A DNA stretch of 64,000 nucleotides from Allomyces macrogynus ATCC 38327 (taxonomy: Eukaryota; Blastocladiomycota; Blastocladiomycetes; Blastocladiales; Blastocladiaceae), in NCBI GenBank assembly GCA_000151295.1, contig GG745367.1:153236-217235 (forward strand), in the 5' to 3' direction. A program made the translations under genes and the position numbers. The notes beneath the pieces were generated by a model that worked only from the letters and a program-made list of their open reading frames with translations, ran no database searches and had not been told where the DNA came from. Positions 20,904-31,508 of the stretch are shown one piece after another; the stretch's first letter is position 1, and every line of letters starts with the position of its first letter.

Positions 20904-21245
20904 GGCGGCGGTGCTTCAGCAAGCGGTTCGGCGTGGGCGCAAGCGGCGAGGAGCGGGTCGGGCGCAGTGGCAGCGGCAACGTCGCAAGGGCAGCTCGAGT
21001 GCGGGTGGTGGTGGCGAGCGCGGGGAGGAACTGGTCGCGCGCGGGGCGAGAGGGCGGGCAGCGGCAACGGCGGCGGCAGGGAGCGTCGTGGAGAATGGAG
21101 GCGCGTCAATCTCCATCGCGGGCTCACGCGTGTGCGAGATGGCATGGGCCATCGTGAGCGGCTGCGGAAAGCGCGGGGGCGCCACCCGGTGGCAGTGCCC
21201 CACGTGGATTTCACACCCTTCACCACCGCATGCCCCGCAGGTTGA
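20904..21245. promoter_or_regulatory. Divergent promoter region, GT31 and MSP/ASH genes
   Basis: 342 bp between two divergent starts, so it must hold both promoters if the starts are right. No TATA or other clear motif seen. Confidence 0.4.
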
Positions 21246-24200
21246 TTGCGAGACGCCCGAGTCTCGTCAGCCGCAGCCATGGCCGCCACGACGTCGCGCG
21301 CTTCGGCGCCGCCCTCGCGCGCACAGACTGCCCGCATTGCCACGCCCGCCGATCCCCCGCGGCCGGCGGGGACGCCGCCCGCCGATCTGCCTGTTGTGGA
21401 CCAGCTACCAGTCGACCATGCTGCCGCTCCACTGCCGGCCTTGGCCACGTCGTGCCCCGTGTCCCGCCCGCTCTCCGGACTTGCCGTCAATGATACCCTT
21501 TACAACGACGTCCCAGAAGTTGCGCCAGACCCGGTGCCGAACAGCGAGCCGGACCCGGCCACCATCACGCTGTCGTCTGCCAACTTTCTCTCGTCACTGG
21601 CCGACGTGACGGCAACCGCACTCGCACCGACGCTTTCCGACGCCGACCTGTTCCCAGGCTACTTGTTTGGCCCGCCCGAAATCTCTCCACTTGTTCTCGC
21701 GACCCGAGCCCCGCTCCCGCCATTCGTGCGCGCTCGGTTTCCCGAAAGGACACTCAGCCATGATGCCCTGCGCCCACTGCATACTGGCAAGGCCGCTCAC
21801 GCGCTCAAGGCCAAGCGATGCGCACCACCGTCAGCACCCGCACCGACGCCCGCCCCACCCGAACCGACCAGCAGCACCCACGCCCCTCCTACCTTCCGCG
21901 CGCGCGCCAAACCCGCCATCCAGAAACGCCGTGCACCCGCCCCTACTTCTCGCACGGCTCCACCCGCACCCGCACCAGAATCCGACGCATCGCGCCGTGC
22001 CGCCGCGCTCGCGAGCCTCATGGCTTCGATCCAGGACATGCGCGCGCATAAGCCGCCTGCTCCAACCCGCTCCAAGTCGCCCGTCCCGCTCTCAGCATTG
22101 ACGGCAACCCCCGCGACCCCTGGCCTGCACCGTCGACTGCAATCGAACCAAATGTTCCTACACGACTCGCAGGTCGCGCTCGAGGCCAAGCAGATGGCGC
22201 GCGACGTGCGGTGGGCCGCGATTCGCGCCAATGTCGCGACCGAGTTTGCGGCGTTGCGGACGTTGCCGCCAGTACCTGCTGCGCCTGCTGCGCCGCTGCC
22301 GCCAACGCAACAGCCTGCCAAAGTGGATTCGGGCGTGTTGCCAGATCTCGACGAGGACTGGACCGACCCGCTGGTCCCCGCGAGCGCGATTGCCACGGTC
22401 GACGTGGCCAGTATTCGGCAACACTACATCCCGCTCCCGCGGCGCCGCGCCGCGCCACGCACGACCGCCAAAGTGGACCCGGCCGCGCTCCCAGACCTCG
22501 CGACCTGTCCACACCTCCACGTGTCGCTGCCACCGGCACCGCTCACCTTGACCCGCCGCGCGTGCACGCTCTCTGTGGCCAACACGGGTACCAAAGCCGT
22601 GCGCGTGCGCGTGCACCCCGTCGACGTGGTCTGGGCTGATCACGTTAACGTTGCACCGCAAGTCGCAACGCTCGTCACGGGTCAGACACTCTCGGCGCGT
22701 TTGAATGTGGTCAGCATCGCGGAATCAGAGACGGTGTGTGCAGCCGTGGTCGTGCAGGTGGACGATGAGCAATATGCATGGCGCGTAAACGTCGAGCCTG
22801 ACAGGTTTGAGCCCGAGTGTTCTGTGGAATGGGTCGTGCCAACGCTGGGGCCCGTCGGTGCGCTGGTTCGGGTCAAGAATGTCGGGTTGAAGTCTGGGAC
22901 GGTCGGCGCGTGTGCGTCGCATGCGGACGTGTTTGCAGTCGAACCAGAATCGGTCGCGGTCGAGCCGCACAGCAAGACTGAGTTCCGAGTTTTCGCCTTG
23001 ACCAATGGCACCCTCGCGTGGCCCGCCGATGCGAGTATTCAGCTCTCCAGCAACGGCACCGTCTGGCACACCGTGCGCGTCCTCGCCACTGCCCCATCCA
23101 CCACACCGCGCCCCGATCCTGCTCTGACGCTATCCCCGCCCACGCACGACTTGGGCCTCCTCCCGCTGACCCGCGCCGCAACCCACACATTCACCCTGCA
23201 CAACCGCAAGTCGCACGCCGTGCGCTTTTCCGCCGCTGCAACCGGCACGCACGCGCGCGCCGACCCAGGTTCCGGGTTCGTGCAACGGCTCGCGGCGCAC
23301 CCGATCACCGTGCACCTGACTGGGACGGTGGCAGGGCTGTTTGAGACGACCGTCACGGTTCGCGGGAATGAGGTCCCGCCCGTGGCGGCTAAAGTGGGAG
23401 GGGCCTGGTACGACCCGGCCTTTGAGGCGCGTGCGGCGGTTGATTCGTGGGACAGCGCGGAGGTGGGGAGTGAAGTGCGTGCGGTGATTCGGATCACGAA
23501 CCCGAGTCCCGTCGCGGTCGATGCCCAAGTGCGTGCCGAGAATGCGGCTTCCGGGACGGTCTCGCGTGGTACCAAGACCGCCGAGCTCGACCCGGATGAG
23601 GCCAACATCAGCAGCGACGACGAAGCCGACGAAAGCGCGCCGCGCGCCGACCCTCACGCACTGCATATTCCCGCCCACGCGTCCGCCGTCACGCGGATTC
23701 CAATCCGCGTCCCATCAACCCCCGGCGCGTGGCGCGCCGCCGTGACCGTTACATCGCGCGACCACGCCGTGCGAATCCCGCTTCACGGCCATGCGACCGC
23801 GCCGCTCGTCACGATCACACCGCACATGCTGGTTCTCCCACCTGCATCCGCGTCGTTCCGTGCGACCGGCGCGTTCGATCTCGTTTGGGTCGCGCCGAAA
23901 CGGATTGTGCACCACGACCGCCGCGCCGCTACCTCGCACCCAGTCGAGGCGACGTTCGAGATCGGCGTGCCTGAATCCACCGACACTGCAGCAGCAGCAG
24001 CACTACGGATTTACCCTATCCGCGGTACCGTGAGCGAAGGCGGGACCGCGCGCGTGCATGTGTTCTATTCTCCGCCCCCTCCAGCCCCACCAACGCCCGC
24101 CCCGCCCGCGGCCGCATCCCCACCGCCGCCCGCCGACTTGGCGGCCAGTCGCCGGCTCAGTCTGCTGCCGTCAGCCGCGAAAGCGTCCGGCGCGCGGCGG

Positions 24201-25725
24201 ATTGTCGCCGACACTGACGCTGCGGCAGTGAGTGCGGCTGCGGCGGGCGCGCCCGCAGTCCAGACGCGCACCGACCCAGTTGTGCGCGTCCCCGTCCGGA
24301 TCACGCCCTCCGCCGGCGGTCACGGTGGGAAGCGCGCGGAAGTACAGTGGGTCACCGTTACAGTCGCGTCGGTCTCGCCCGCGTTCACCGTCTCGGTCTC
24401 CGGTGGCAACGCACCCACCACGGGGCCGCTGGTGATCGACGTTGGCGCCGTCCCGCTCGGCACGACCGCGACCGCAAGAGTCAACGTTATTTCGCACCTC
24501 CCGCGGTCTCCGCTCGACGTGCACGTGCGCGCGAACCCAGTGGGCAGTGTCTCACTCATGCACGCGGTTCGTGCGATCGCGCCGCTTGGCAAAGGGACGG
24601 TGATCCTGGCCGTGACGCCCGAGCGCGACGGCGCGTTCACGTCCCCGGTCGAGATTCACGGCGCGTCGACACGCGTGAGGGTCGAGGTGCGCGGCGTCGC
24701 GTACGCGCCGGCGATCGCAGTCACGGCCGAGACCCGACTCGGCAATATCTGGGCGCACGAGCCGCTCGCGGCCGCGATTGCGAACGTCGCGAACGGCGCA
24801 GCGCACGCGGTGCCGTGGACCGTGTCCGACACTGCTAGCGGCAATGGGGGCGCCGCGGTCCGTGCGGTCCCGCCGATAACGATCCCGGCCAAGGGTACCG
24901 CGCAAGTCATGCTCGACATTCCCTCAACCAACTCTGTTCCGACCGGACCGTGCACGCACGTGGTTCGTGTCGACGTCACTGGCGCCGCCGCGCGGGAGCT
25001 GTGCGTGACGTGGACCCCGCGAACCCTTGGGATGGTTCTCGACGGCGGCAANNNNNNNNNNNNNNNNNNNNNNNNNNNNNNNNNNNNNNNNNNNNNNNNN
25101 NNNNNNNNNNNNNNNNNNNNNNNNNNNNNNNNNNNNNNNNNNNNNNNNNNNAGCAGAAGATGACATGACGTCAACAACGCGACGCTAGAGATGATTCACA
25201 GAGTAGATATACGAAGACCACATGACAATACAAGTGGTCGAGACCTAGACGCACGACACTCGCAGGCGCGGCGCGAAACGCGGGTTCGACGTTTGGCGAC
25301 TTGCCGTGCCCGGGGTCCAGGTCGCGCACGTGCGTGCCCCCGCGGGGGCGAAAGTGGACACGAAGCGCGCGCCGCCCGCGGGGTCGTTCACTGCCGCGGC
25401 CGCGGCACAGCCGGATACTGGGGCCGGGTGGGCGCTCGAGCCGGCGACTGCGACGGTGGAGCCTGGGTCGAGTGTGGACGTGCGTGTGGTTCCGCCGCCG
25501 CTCGAGTGGGTGGAGATGGTAAAGGATGAGGACGGTGGGGGTGCAGTGTACGAGACGCCGCCGATGCGCGATGGGCCGCCGAGTATGGAGGGGGCGGTGG
25601 TGCAGGTGACCATGGTGGGCGGGTTTGATGTGGAGACGAGGAAGATGGTGCCGGATACGGCGCCAAAAGTGTGGGAGGTGCATGTGGTCGTGGAGGCCAC
25701 GGCAGACGAGGAGGGCGAGGACTGA
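21246..25725 (+). CDS. Large MSP/ASH-type Ig-fold repeat protein, probably axonemal
   Basis: One continuous frame from 21246 to the N gap at 25052-25151 (at least 1,268 residues), then a C-terminal frame with the same character (KRGFDVWRLAVPGVQVAHVR to TADEEGED, stop 25723-25725). The N-terminal 400 residues are Pro/Ala-rich; the rest is repeated beta-sandwich units of ASH/MSP/HYDIN type, e.g. CTLSVANTGTKAVRVRVHPV, ALVRVKNVGLKSGTVG, THDLGLLPLTRAATHTFTLH, EVRAVIRITNPSPVAVDAQV, ITPHMLVLPPAS. Proteins of this build (HYDIN, DLEC1, CFAP65, CFAP47) sit on the central apparatus or axoneme; which one this is I cannot tell. Just after the gap (25152-25250) the sequence is AT-rich and not clearly coding, so an intron or misjoin may straddle the gap. 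There are several in-frame Mets at the start; 21246 is the first. Confidence 0.72.
25052..25151. other. Assembly gap (100 N)
   Basis: Run of N inside the MSP/ASH gene; length is probably a placeholder. Composition and coding character change abruptly on its right side. Confidence 0.95.
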
Positions 25726-26078
25726 CTGACTGGATGATGAAGGCTTGGACGAAGTTGAAGCGGATGAATGAAAGCGATGCGAAATGAAAGCGGTTTACCA
25801 CGAGAACAGCGAACAGAAGGACAGCGCGCCCAAAACAAAGGAAAAAAGACCAAGCCAACATCTCTCCCAAGAGAAAACAACAAACGACGACCACGGCGGT
25901 GCGGAGGGGAAGTTGCAGCAACATGCGCAAGGAAGAAAGACTACAGATGAAGTGCGCGGGGTGCGAGCGAAAGAGAGATACATGCCAGATGAACCGTGCA
26001 GCAAAATTGGAAACGAGCGGGACAAACGAAAGAGAACACTAAAGGAAACAGCAACGCGTCGACGACCTGGACGCGCCT

Positions 26079-27434
26079 TTACAACAAGCCGGCGTCCTCG
26101 AGGTTCTTGCGAATCAAGATGTCGTTGATGGCCGAGAAGACAAACTTGATCTGCATCGTGTCGGTCGCGCACGTGAAGTGCGCGTAGATACTCTTGTACT
26201 GCGCGTTCGTGTTCAAGTCTACCACCAAGGGAGCGAGCGTCAGTTACTGTGGCCGAGGAAAACCCCCCACAACATTGCATGCGCTCACAAGGGCACGTAC
26301 CGGTAAACTTGCGCAGGAAGAAGTGACACGCCGTTTGGAAGTCGTTGGGCCCCTCGTAGTCTGGGAAGTACTTGTTGACGGGCGTGACAGCAAGCTTTTC
26401 CTTGAACAGATCAATCTTGTTGAGGAACAGGATGATTGACGTGTCAACAAACCACCGCGAGTTGCAGATTGACTCGAACAGATTGAGCGCCTCGTGCATG
26501 CGGTTCTACAGGACGAGTGGTCGCGATTAAGTATCACAGGTTCGTTTTGTTTGAGCGACCGTCCAACCGCGGCATGCGACCCACACGTACCACGTTCTCG
26601 TCCTCGATCAACACCTGGTCGTACTCGGAAATGGCGACCATGAAGATGATGGCCGTGACGTTTTCGAAGCAGTGGATCCACTTTTTCCGCTCCGACCGCT
26701 GGCCGCCGACATCAAACATGCTACGAACAGAAAACAGAAGTGGCGGGACGGCGCATGAGCTTCCTCGGTCGAACGGGTGGCACAAACGCCCCACCCACAC
26801 GCAACAACATCTCCACCGCACAGAAAAAAGACGCGTACTGATAGGCCAAATCGTTGACCTTGAAGACGGTCTCGACGATACCCGTCGTCTTGACGCGGGA
26901 CCGCAAAATGTCCTGGTCGTTGGGCAGGTAATTTGGGTCGGCGAGGCGGTCGACGGCATCAAAGTAGTATCGCGCCGAGTCGTTGAGCTGAAACTCGGAC
27001 GCGCGCGCGTAAGCGGCACGCACGCCCGCGTCGTTCCAGAGCACGGCAATTGCGTGTGCGACCATCGGGTCCAAGGTCGGCGTCTCGACCTGGTTGGGTT
27101 GCGCAAGCACCGTGTGCGCGGCCGGGCCCGCCGTGGCCGGGTCGTGCAGAGTCAGCCCGAGCGAGGGCATCGCGACGAGAATCACCTTCATCGACTGGAC
27201 CACGTTGGAGAAGATGACTTCGCGGTAGGCGGCACGCTCGGCGGCCGAGTAGCCCTTGCCGTGAATCAGCTGCATTTGCTTGAGAATCGTCGACTTGCCC
27301 GACTCGCCGGACCCGAGCAACAGGCACTTGATTTGCCGCGCGGCCTGCATCGAGTCCATGCGCAGCTGCTGGTCGATGGCGTCCGACTTTTGCCGCGCCG
27401 GGTCGGCGGCCTCCTTGGACGGCTTGCAGCCCAT
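26079..27434 (-). CDS. Heterotrimeric G-protein alpha subunit
   Basis: GTPase that relays receptor signals at the plasma membrane. Exons (minus) 27434-26839, 26720-26591, 26505-26301, 26218-26079; phases close to 356 residues. N-terminus MGCKPSKEA has Gly2 and Cys3 for myristoylation and palmitoylation. G1 GSGESGKST; switch I SRVKTTGI with the arginine finger; switch [20 protein letters not shown]4 NKID; G5 TCATDT. The helical domain carries an extra loop of about 20 residues ([20 protein letters not shown]). The C-terminus is NLEDAGLL, with no Cys at position -4, so it should not be a pertussis-toxin-type substrate. Convergent with the MSP/ASH gene (354 bp). Identity is certain; coupling is not. 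Confidence 0.96.
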
Positions 27435-29061
27435 GGTGATTGATGAGGTAGGGGCGAGGGAGGGTGCGGTGGGTGCAGCAATTGCCAGGTCAAAACCGAG
27501 CAAATTCGAGCGCCGAGCGGGTCGATGCGTTCGGACAGGCGGCGGGCAGATGGCAGCAGGCACTCGGCACGCAGCGCGGAGCGGTGAGCAGCAGTGATGA
27601 AATGGGCGCGTTCGAGAGCGAGAAACTTGCTGGTGCGTAGGTGCGAGGGTCGACCAGGCGGCTTCGCGAGCAACGGTGGCGGGCGCCGGCAGAGACGGCG
27701 AGCGGGCGACGAGTTGCCGGGAGTCGCACGGGCGCACGAGCGGCAAGGGACCAAAGGGATTGCAGGAGACGAGGAGCGGGGGTGGCGGTCCGGTCGGTGG
27801 AAAGGCGGAAAGGTGAGGAGGCAGGAGCTAGTCGCGGGTTGCTCTGCGTTGCGATGCAGCTGGGCTGCGCTGTAGCGGGGCGCTGGCAAAGTCAAACAAG
27901 GAAATCACGAACCACTGCTTTTCGATGGGTTTGGCAGTGGCCGAGTCTGCTTCGAGGCAGCATGCAGCACACGCCTCGCGCAATGCTGCGCCTGCCTGCG
28001 CACATGCGACGCGTCTGTGGACGCAGTGAGTCACCGGCGCGCACGGGTTGTCCTGACCCAGCTCCTCTTGTTCCGGCCGAAACATGGTCAAGGACGTCGC
28101 AATATTTGTCGTCTGCTCGTACGGCCGTCTGCCGGCCGGCCCGCTCGCTCATGAAGAAGGCACGCCCAGCGAGCAGAGCAATCATGAGCAACGGTTGCAC
28201 CTCGCGTCGTCAAAGAGGGTTTTGGCAGAGCGGCGCGTACAGGAGCAGGCGGTGGGCAGCAGTTGGCACCAATGGCGCAAAGGAGAGAAGAATGTCAGTG
28301 CAAATCGGCGATAAGCCCAGCCGTGGATCACCCGATCGGCGCTGCTACACATGGCCTGCCCTCGCCAGTGCCGCGACCGCCAGCCGACCCTGACGTGCGC
28401 ACCAACGACTTGCTTGACGGCCGCGCGGCCTAGCACGGCGTCGCGGCGCGCCGCAGGGCCACGTCAGGGATGGGAGCGGTGGAGTGGCCGGTCGTGTCGG
28501 CGGGCCTGAGGGCCCGCAGGAGTCGCGAACGGTCCATGGCGATGGCGACAGCCACCGATCGTGCTTGACCGGCCGCACAGGTTGACGCGCGACCAACTTA
28601 ACCTACGCCGCCCGCTCCTCGCGCTCCTCGCGCTCCTCTTCCCGGCGCGCGCGATCTGCTCGACGACACGGCCGCGCTCGATGTGCGCTCCCGCGGCACA
28701 CTCATAAGCCCTGCCGCCCCTGTCCCGCGCTGCAACTCTCCACCACTCACGACGAGCACAACTGCAAGCTCGGCCGACGTCCACGATACCTCGCCGGTCA
28801 ACCGCACGCCAAACCAACCGAGGGCGTGCTTGACGCGGCGTTCCCACGTCAAACAAGGCCGCCACCGGCTCGCGGTTCTCGCCGCCGTCCCGTTCGCCTG
28901 ACCGGTCGTTTAGGCGTGTACAGACGCCTGTGACCACCGGCCAGCCGGCCCACTGGTTGTCCGCGCGAGTCGGCTTGCTCTGGATCCCGCCAGATTCCGG
29001 CGCTGTGCCGCGCCAGAGGGCGCTTGCGACTTCTCAGCGGACCGACCAGGCCTCCCCTCGC
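27435..29061. other. Intergenic, between G-alpha and zinc-finger gene starts
   Basis: 1.6 kb of GC-rich DNA upstream of two divergent genes. Several open frames on both strands look like GC-driven noise. No RNA gene or repeat recognised. Confidence 0.45.
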
Positions 29062-31198
29062 ATGACGGCAAACGACACCATCAACAACAACACCTCGCCG
29101 CCGCCGCCGCCGCCGCCGTCGTCAACCACGGCGTCGTCGTCGAGCTCGAGCTCGGTACGTTGTTGCGTTCTTTCTCGCTGCACCATCTTGTCCTGTCTTG
29201 TCGTTCGGGATCCGCGAGCACGGTGTGTGTGTGCCAGATGCGTGTGCGTAAGCAGTTGGCTGTTCCCGTCGATGTACGACTGTCGAGATCAACGGCACCG
29301 CGACGGCTGACGTGTGCGACTTGCTGGAACGAGCGCGCCAGGCCACGGGCAACGACACGCAAATTGGCGTTGCGGTGGGATGCAACCGGGGGCCGCAAGT
29401 CGGGGCTCGCGTCGGGCGGTCGCGGCGGGCCCTTTGGGCTCTTGCTGCCCACGCGTGCCGACATACGAGCCCCGTCCCTTTGTCGGCGTGCCCACCAACT
29501 CGCAGGCGAGGTGATTTTCGCGCGCACGTGGATCCCTGCCCTCCCATCCCCTCCTCGACGCCCTCACCCACAGGATCTTGCCGCCAACTTGCTCACTTCT
29601 CATGCTTACGCTCGCTGGTGTAGCGCCGCGGGCCCGCCGAGCCGCCGCCGCGCCGTCGCCGCACGCGCACTGCTACCGCCCCGCCGCCCATCACGTCCGC
29701 GCGGTCCCCACCGGCACCTGCTGCGCGCCGCCGTGCGCGCCGCGTGTCGACCGTGTACCCGGGGTTGTCGCCCTCTTTCCCTTCGTCATCATCCTCGTCG
29801 TCGTCTTCGCCGGCCAGCAGTGCCAGCTCGACGCCCTCGCGCGGCAATATGCCCGTGGGCGACGACGGCGCACCCATGTCGCCGCTGATCCCAGTGATTT
29901 CAACGGCCGACGGGAACGGCTGGGATGCGGCGGCCGCTGCCGCCGAACCGGCCCCTCCCGCCGCCGTCGCTGCCGCGGCACCACCTCCAGCGCCGGTGCG
30001 CGAGCGGCCGTTTGTGTGTCCTGACTGTGGCCTGGCATTCACGCGGCACCATGACATGGCGCGGTACGTGAACTCAGGCCGCATCGGTGACTGACGGGCC
30101 ATCGCGTCAGGCAACCCACCCGTCCCCCGATCACCAACCCTCGGCACCGGCTCGCGCCAATCACCTCCATCCCTCTTGACTGACCTCCTCCTCCTCACCA
30201 TCCATCTATCTAGCCACCGCCGCCTGCACTCCGGCGACCGTCCCTGGATGTGCCACCGGTGCTTCCGCGCGTTCGCCCGGCTCGACGCGCTCGCGCGCCA
30301 CGCGTCGACCGCGTCCTGCGCCGCCGTCCACGTCCCGCCCGAATTACAGGACGCGTTGCGCGCCCACCATGCCGAGACACTGCGCACGTCCCGACTCGCG
30401 ACTGCCGCGCGGCTCGGCGGACGCGCCGCCGTCGAGCTCCTGCGCAAGGAGGAAGAGGCTGGCGCACAGCAGCCGCCGCCGGCAGCCCCACCGCCCGCGG
30501 CCCCACCGCCCAGCAATTACCACCACCAGCAAGCACGGCGTGCGGAAATAGGGGCCGTGGGACGCGGCGGCCTTCTCGGCGGGCGGCACGACGAATCGTC
30601 ATCCAGTCTCCCGCACCCATCGGGCACGTCCTCGTCCTCATCCACGACCACCCCACGTACCGCGTGGCCCACCGCCTCTCCTCCCCCACCTCCACCGATT
30701 GCCGCGCCGGCGTGGGGCGCTGGCACGACCGACCCGCTCGCGGCCTACCCGCGCGACGCGCGCGGCGCCTATGCAGTTGCCGACGTCGAGCACGCGTACT
30801 ACCCGGCGGCGCAGCACGCGTTGCACGACGACCATGCGCGACTGCACGGGCAGGTGCGCGACCTCGAGGCCGAACTGGCCGGATTGCAGCGCGCGCGTGC
30901 CTGGCGCGAGGCCAGGATTTTGGCCGCGGAGAATGAGGCCGCGGCCAATATGGATGCGGCCGCGGCGGCCGCCGCCGCGGGACGGGAGATGGCCATGGAC
31001 GTGGACGAGGATGGCGATGAGGGTGGAGCGGGGGTCCTGGTGCCGAGAGTTGTGGACGCGCCGTGGTGGGGCGGACGGGGGTGGCTGCCGCCCCCACCCC
31101 CGCAGTTGTCGAGGGACGGCCGCGATAACCCGCGCACGCCGCCGTGCAGCGCCCATCCGGGGCCGGGATCGCATGGGGTGCCGCCGAGGAGGCAGTGA
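29062..31198 (+). CDS. C2H2 zinc-finger protein, putative transcription factor
   Basis: Two adjacent C2H2 fingers in a largely disordered protein. Finger 1 (FVCPDCGLAFTRHHDMAR) is split by an intron at 30064-30213 (GTACGT...CTAG); the join restores DMARHRRLHSGDRPWMCHRC, giving C-x2-C-x12-H-x3-H and a normal linker, and finger 2 ends ARHASTASC. Upstream, a short exon MTANDTINNNTSPPP with poly-Pro and poly-Ser (29062-29156, GTACGT donor) joins an Ala/Pro/Ser-rich exon by about 29750; that acceptor is not resolved. After the fingers come a Leu/Glu-rich helix (LHGQVRDLEAELAGLQRARA, possible coiled coil) and an acidic MDVDEDGDEGG stretch. Two tandem fingers fit a DNA-binding regulator (inference). 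The start is the least certain part. Confidence 0.7.
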
Positions 31199-31508
31199 TA
31201 GCGGCCGTGATCGAGGAAGTTGATAACCATTTGTCGAGTCAAACTGTCGGTGGGTTTATGGAGTCCGTAAGGGTGCATATCAACCTTTTTTCTGGATGTG
31301 GATTCTTGCATCGTCGATGCTTTCCGTTGCCGGGGCATCAGGCGGGCATCAGGGCTGTGCCGTCTATGTGCTCGAGGTGTTGGGCGTTTCCGCAACGGGT
31401 TCTTCATGGACAGATCGACCGGATGGTGTGCCGGGTCCTGCCGTCCCCGCTCAACCACACTTCGTCGGAGCACATCGATGGATAATAATCAACATATTCA
31501 CAGCCTAG
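31199..31508. other. Short convergent spacer
   Basis: 310 bp between the stop of the zinc-finger gene and the stop of the phospholipase gene; 3' UTRs only. Confidence 0.5.

Noticed and set aside
19518..21245. 575-residue plus-strand frame antisense to the GT31 gene
   Set aside because: Exact shadow of a well-supported coding region; no motifs of its own.
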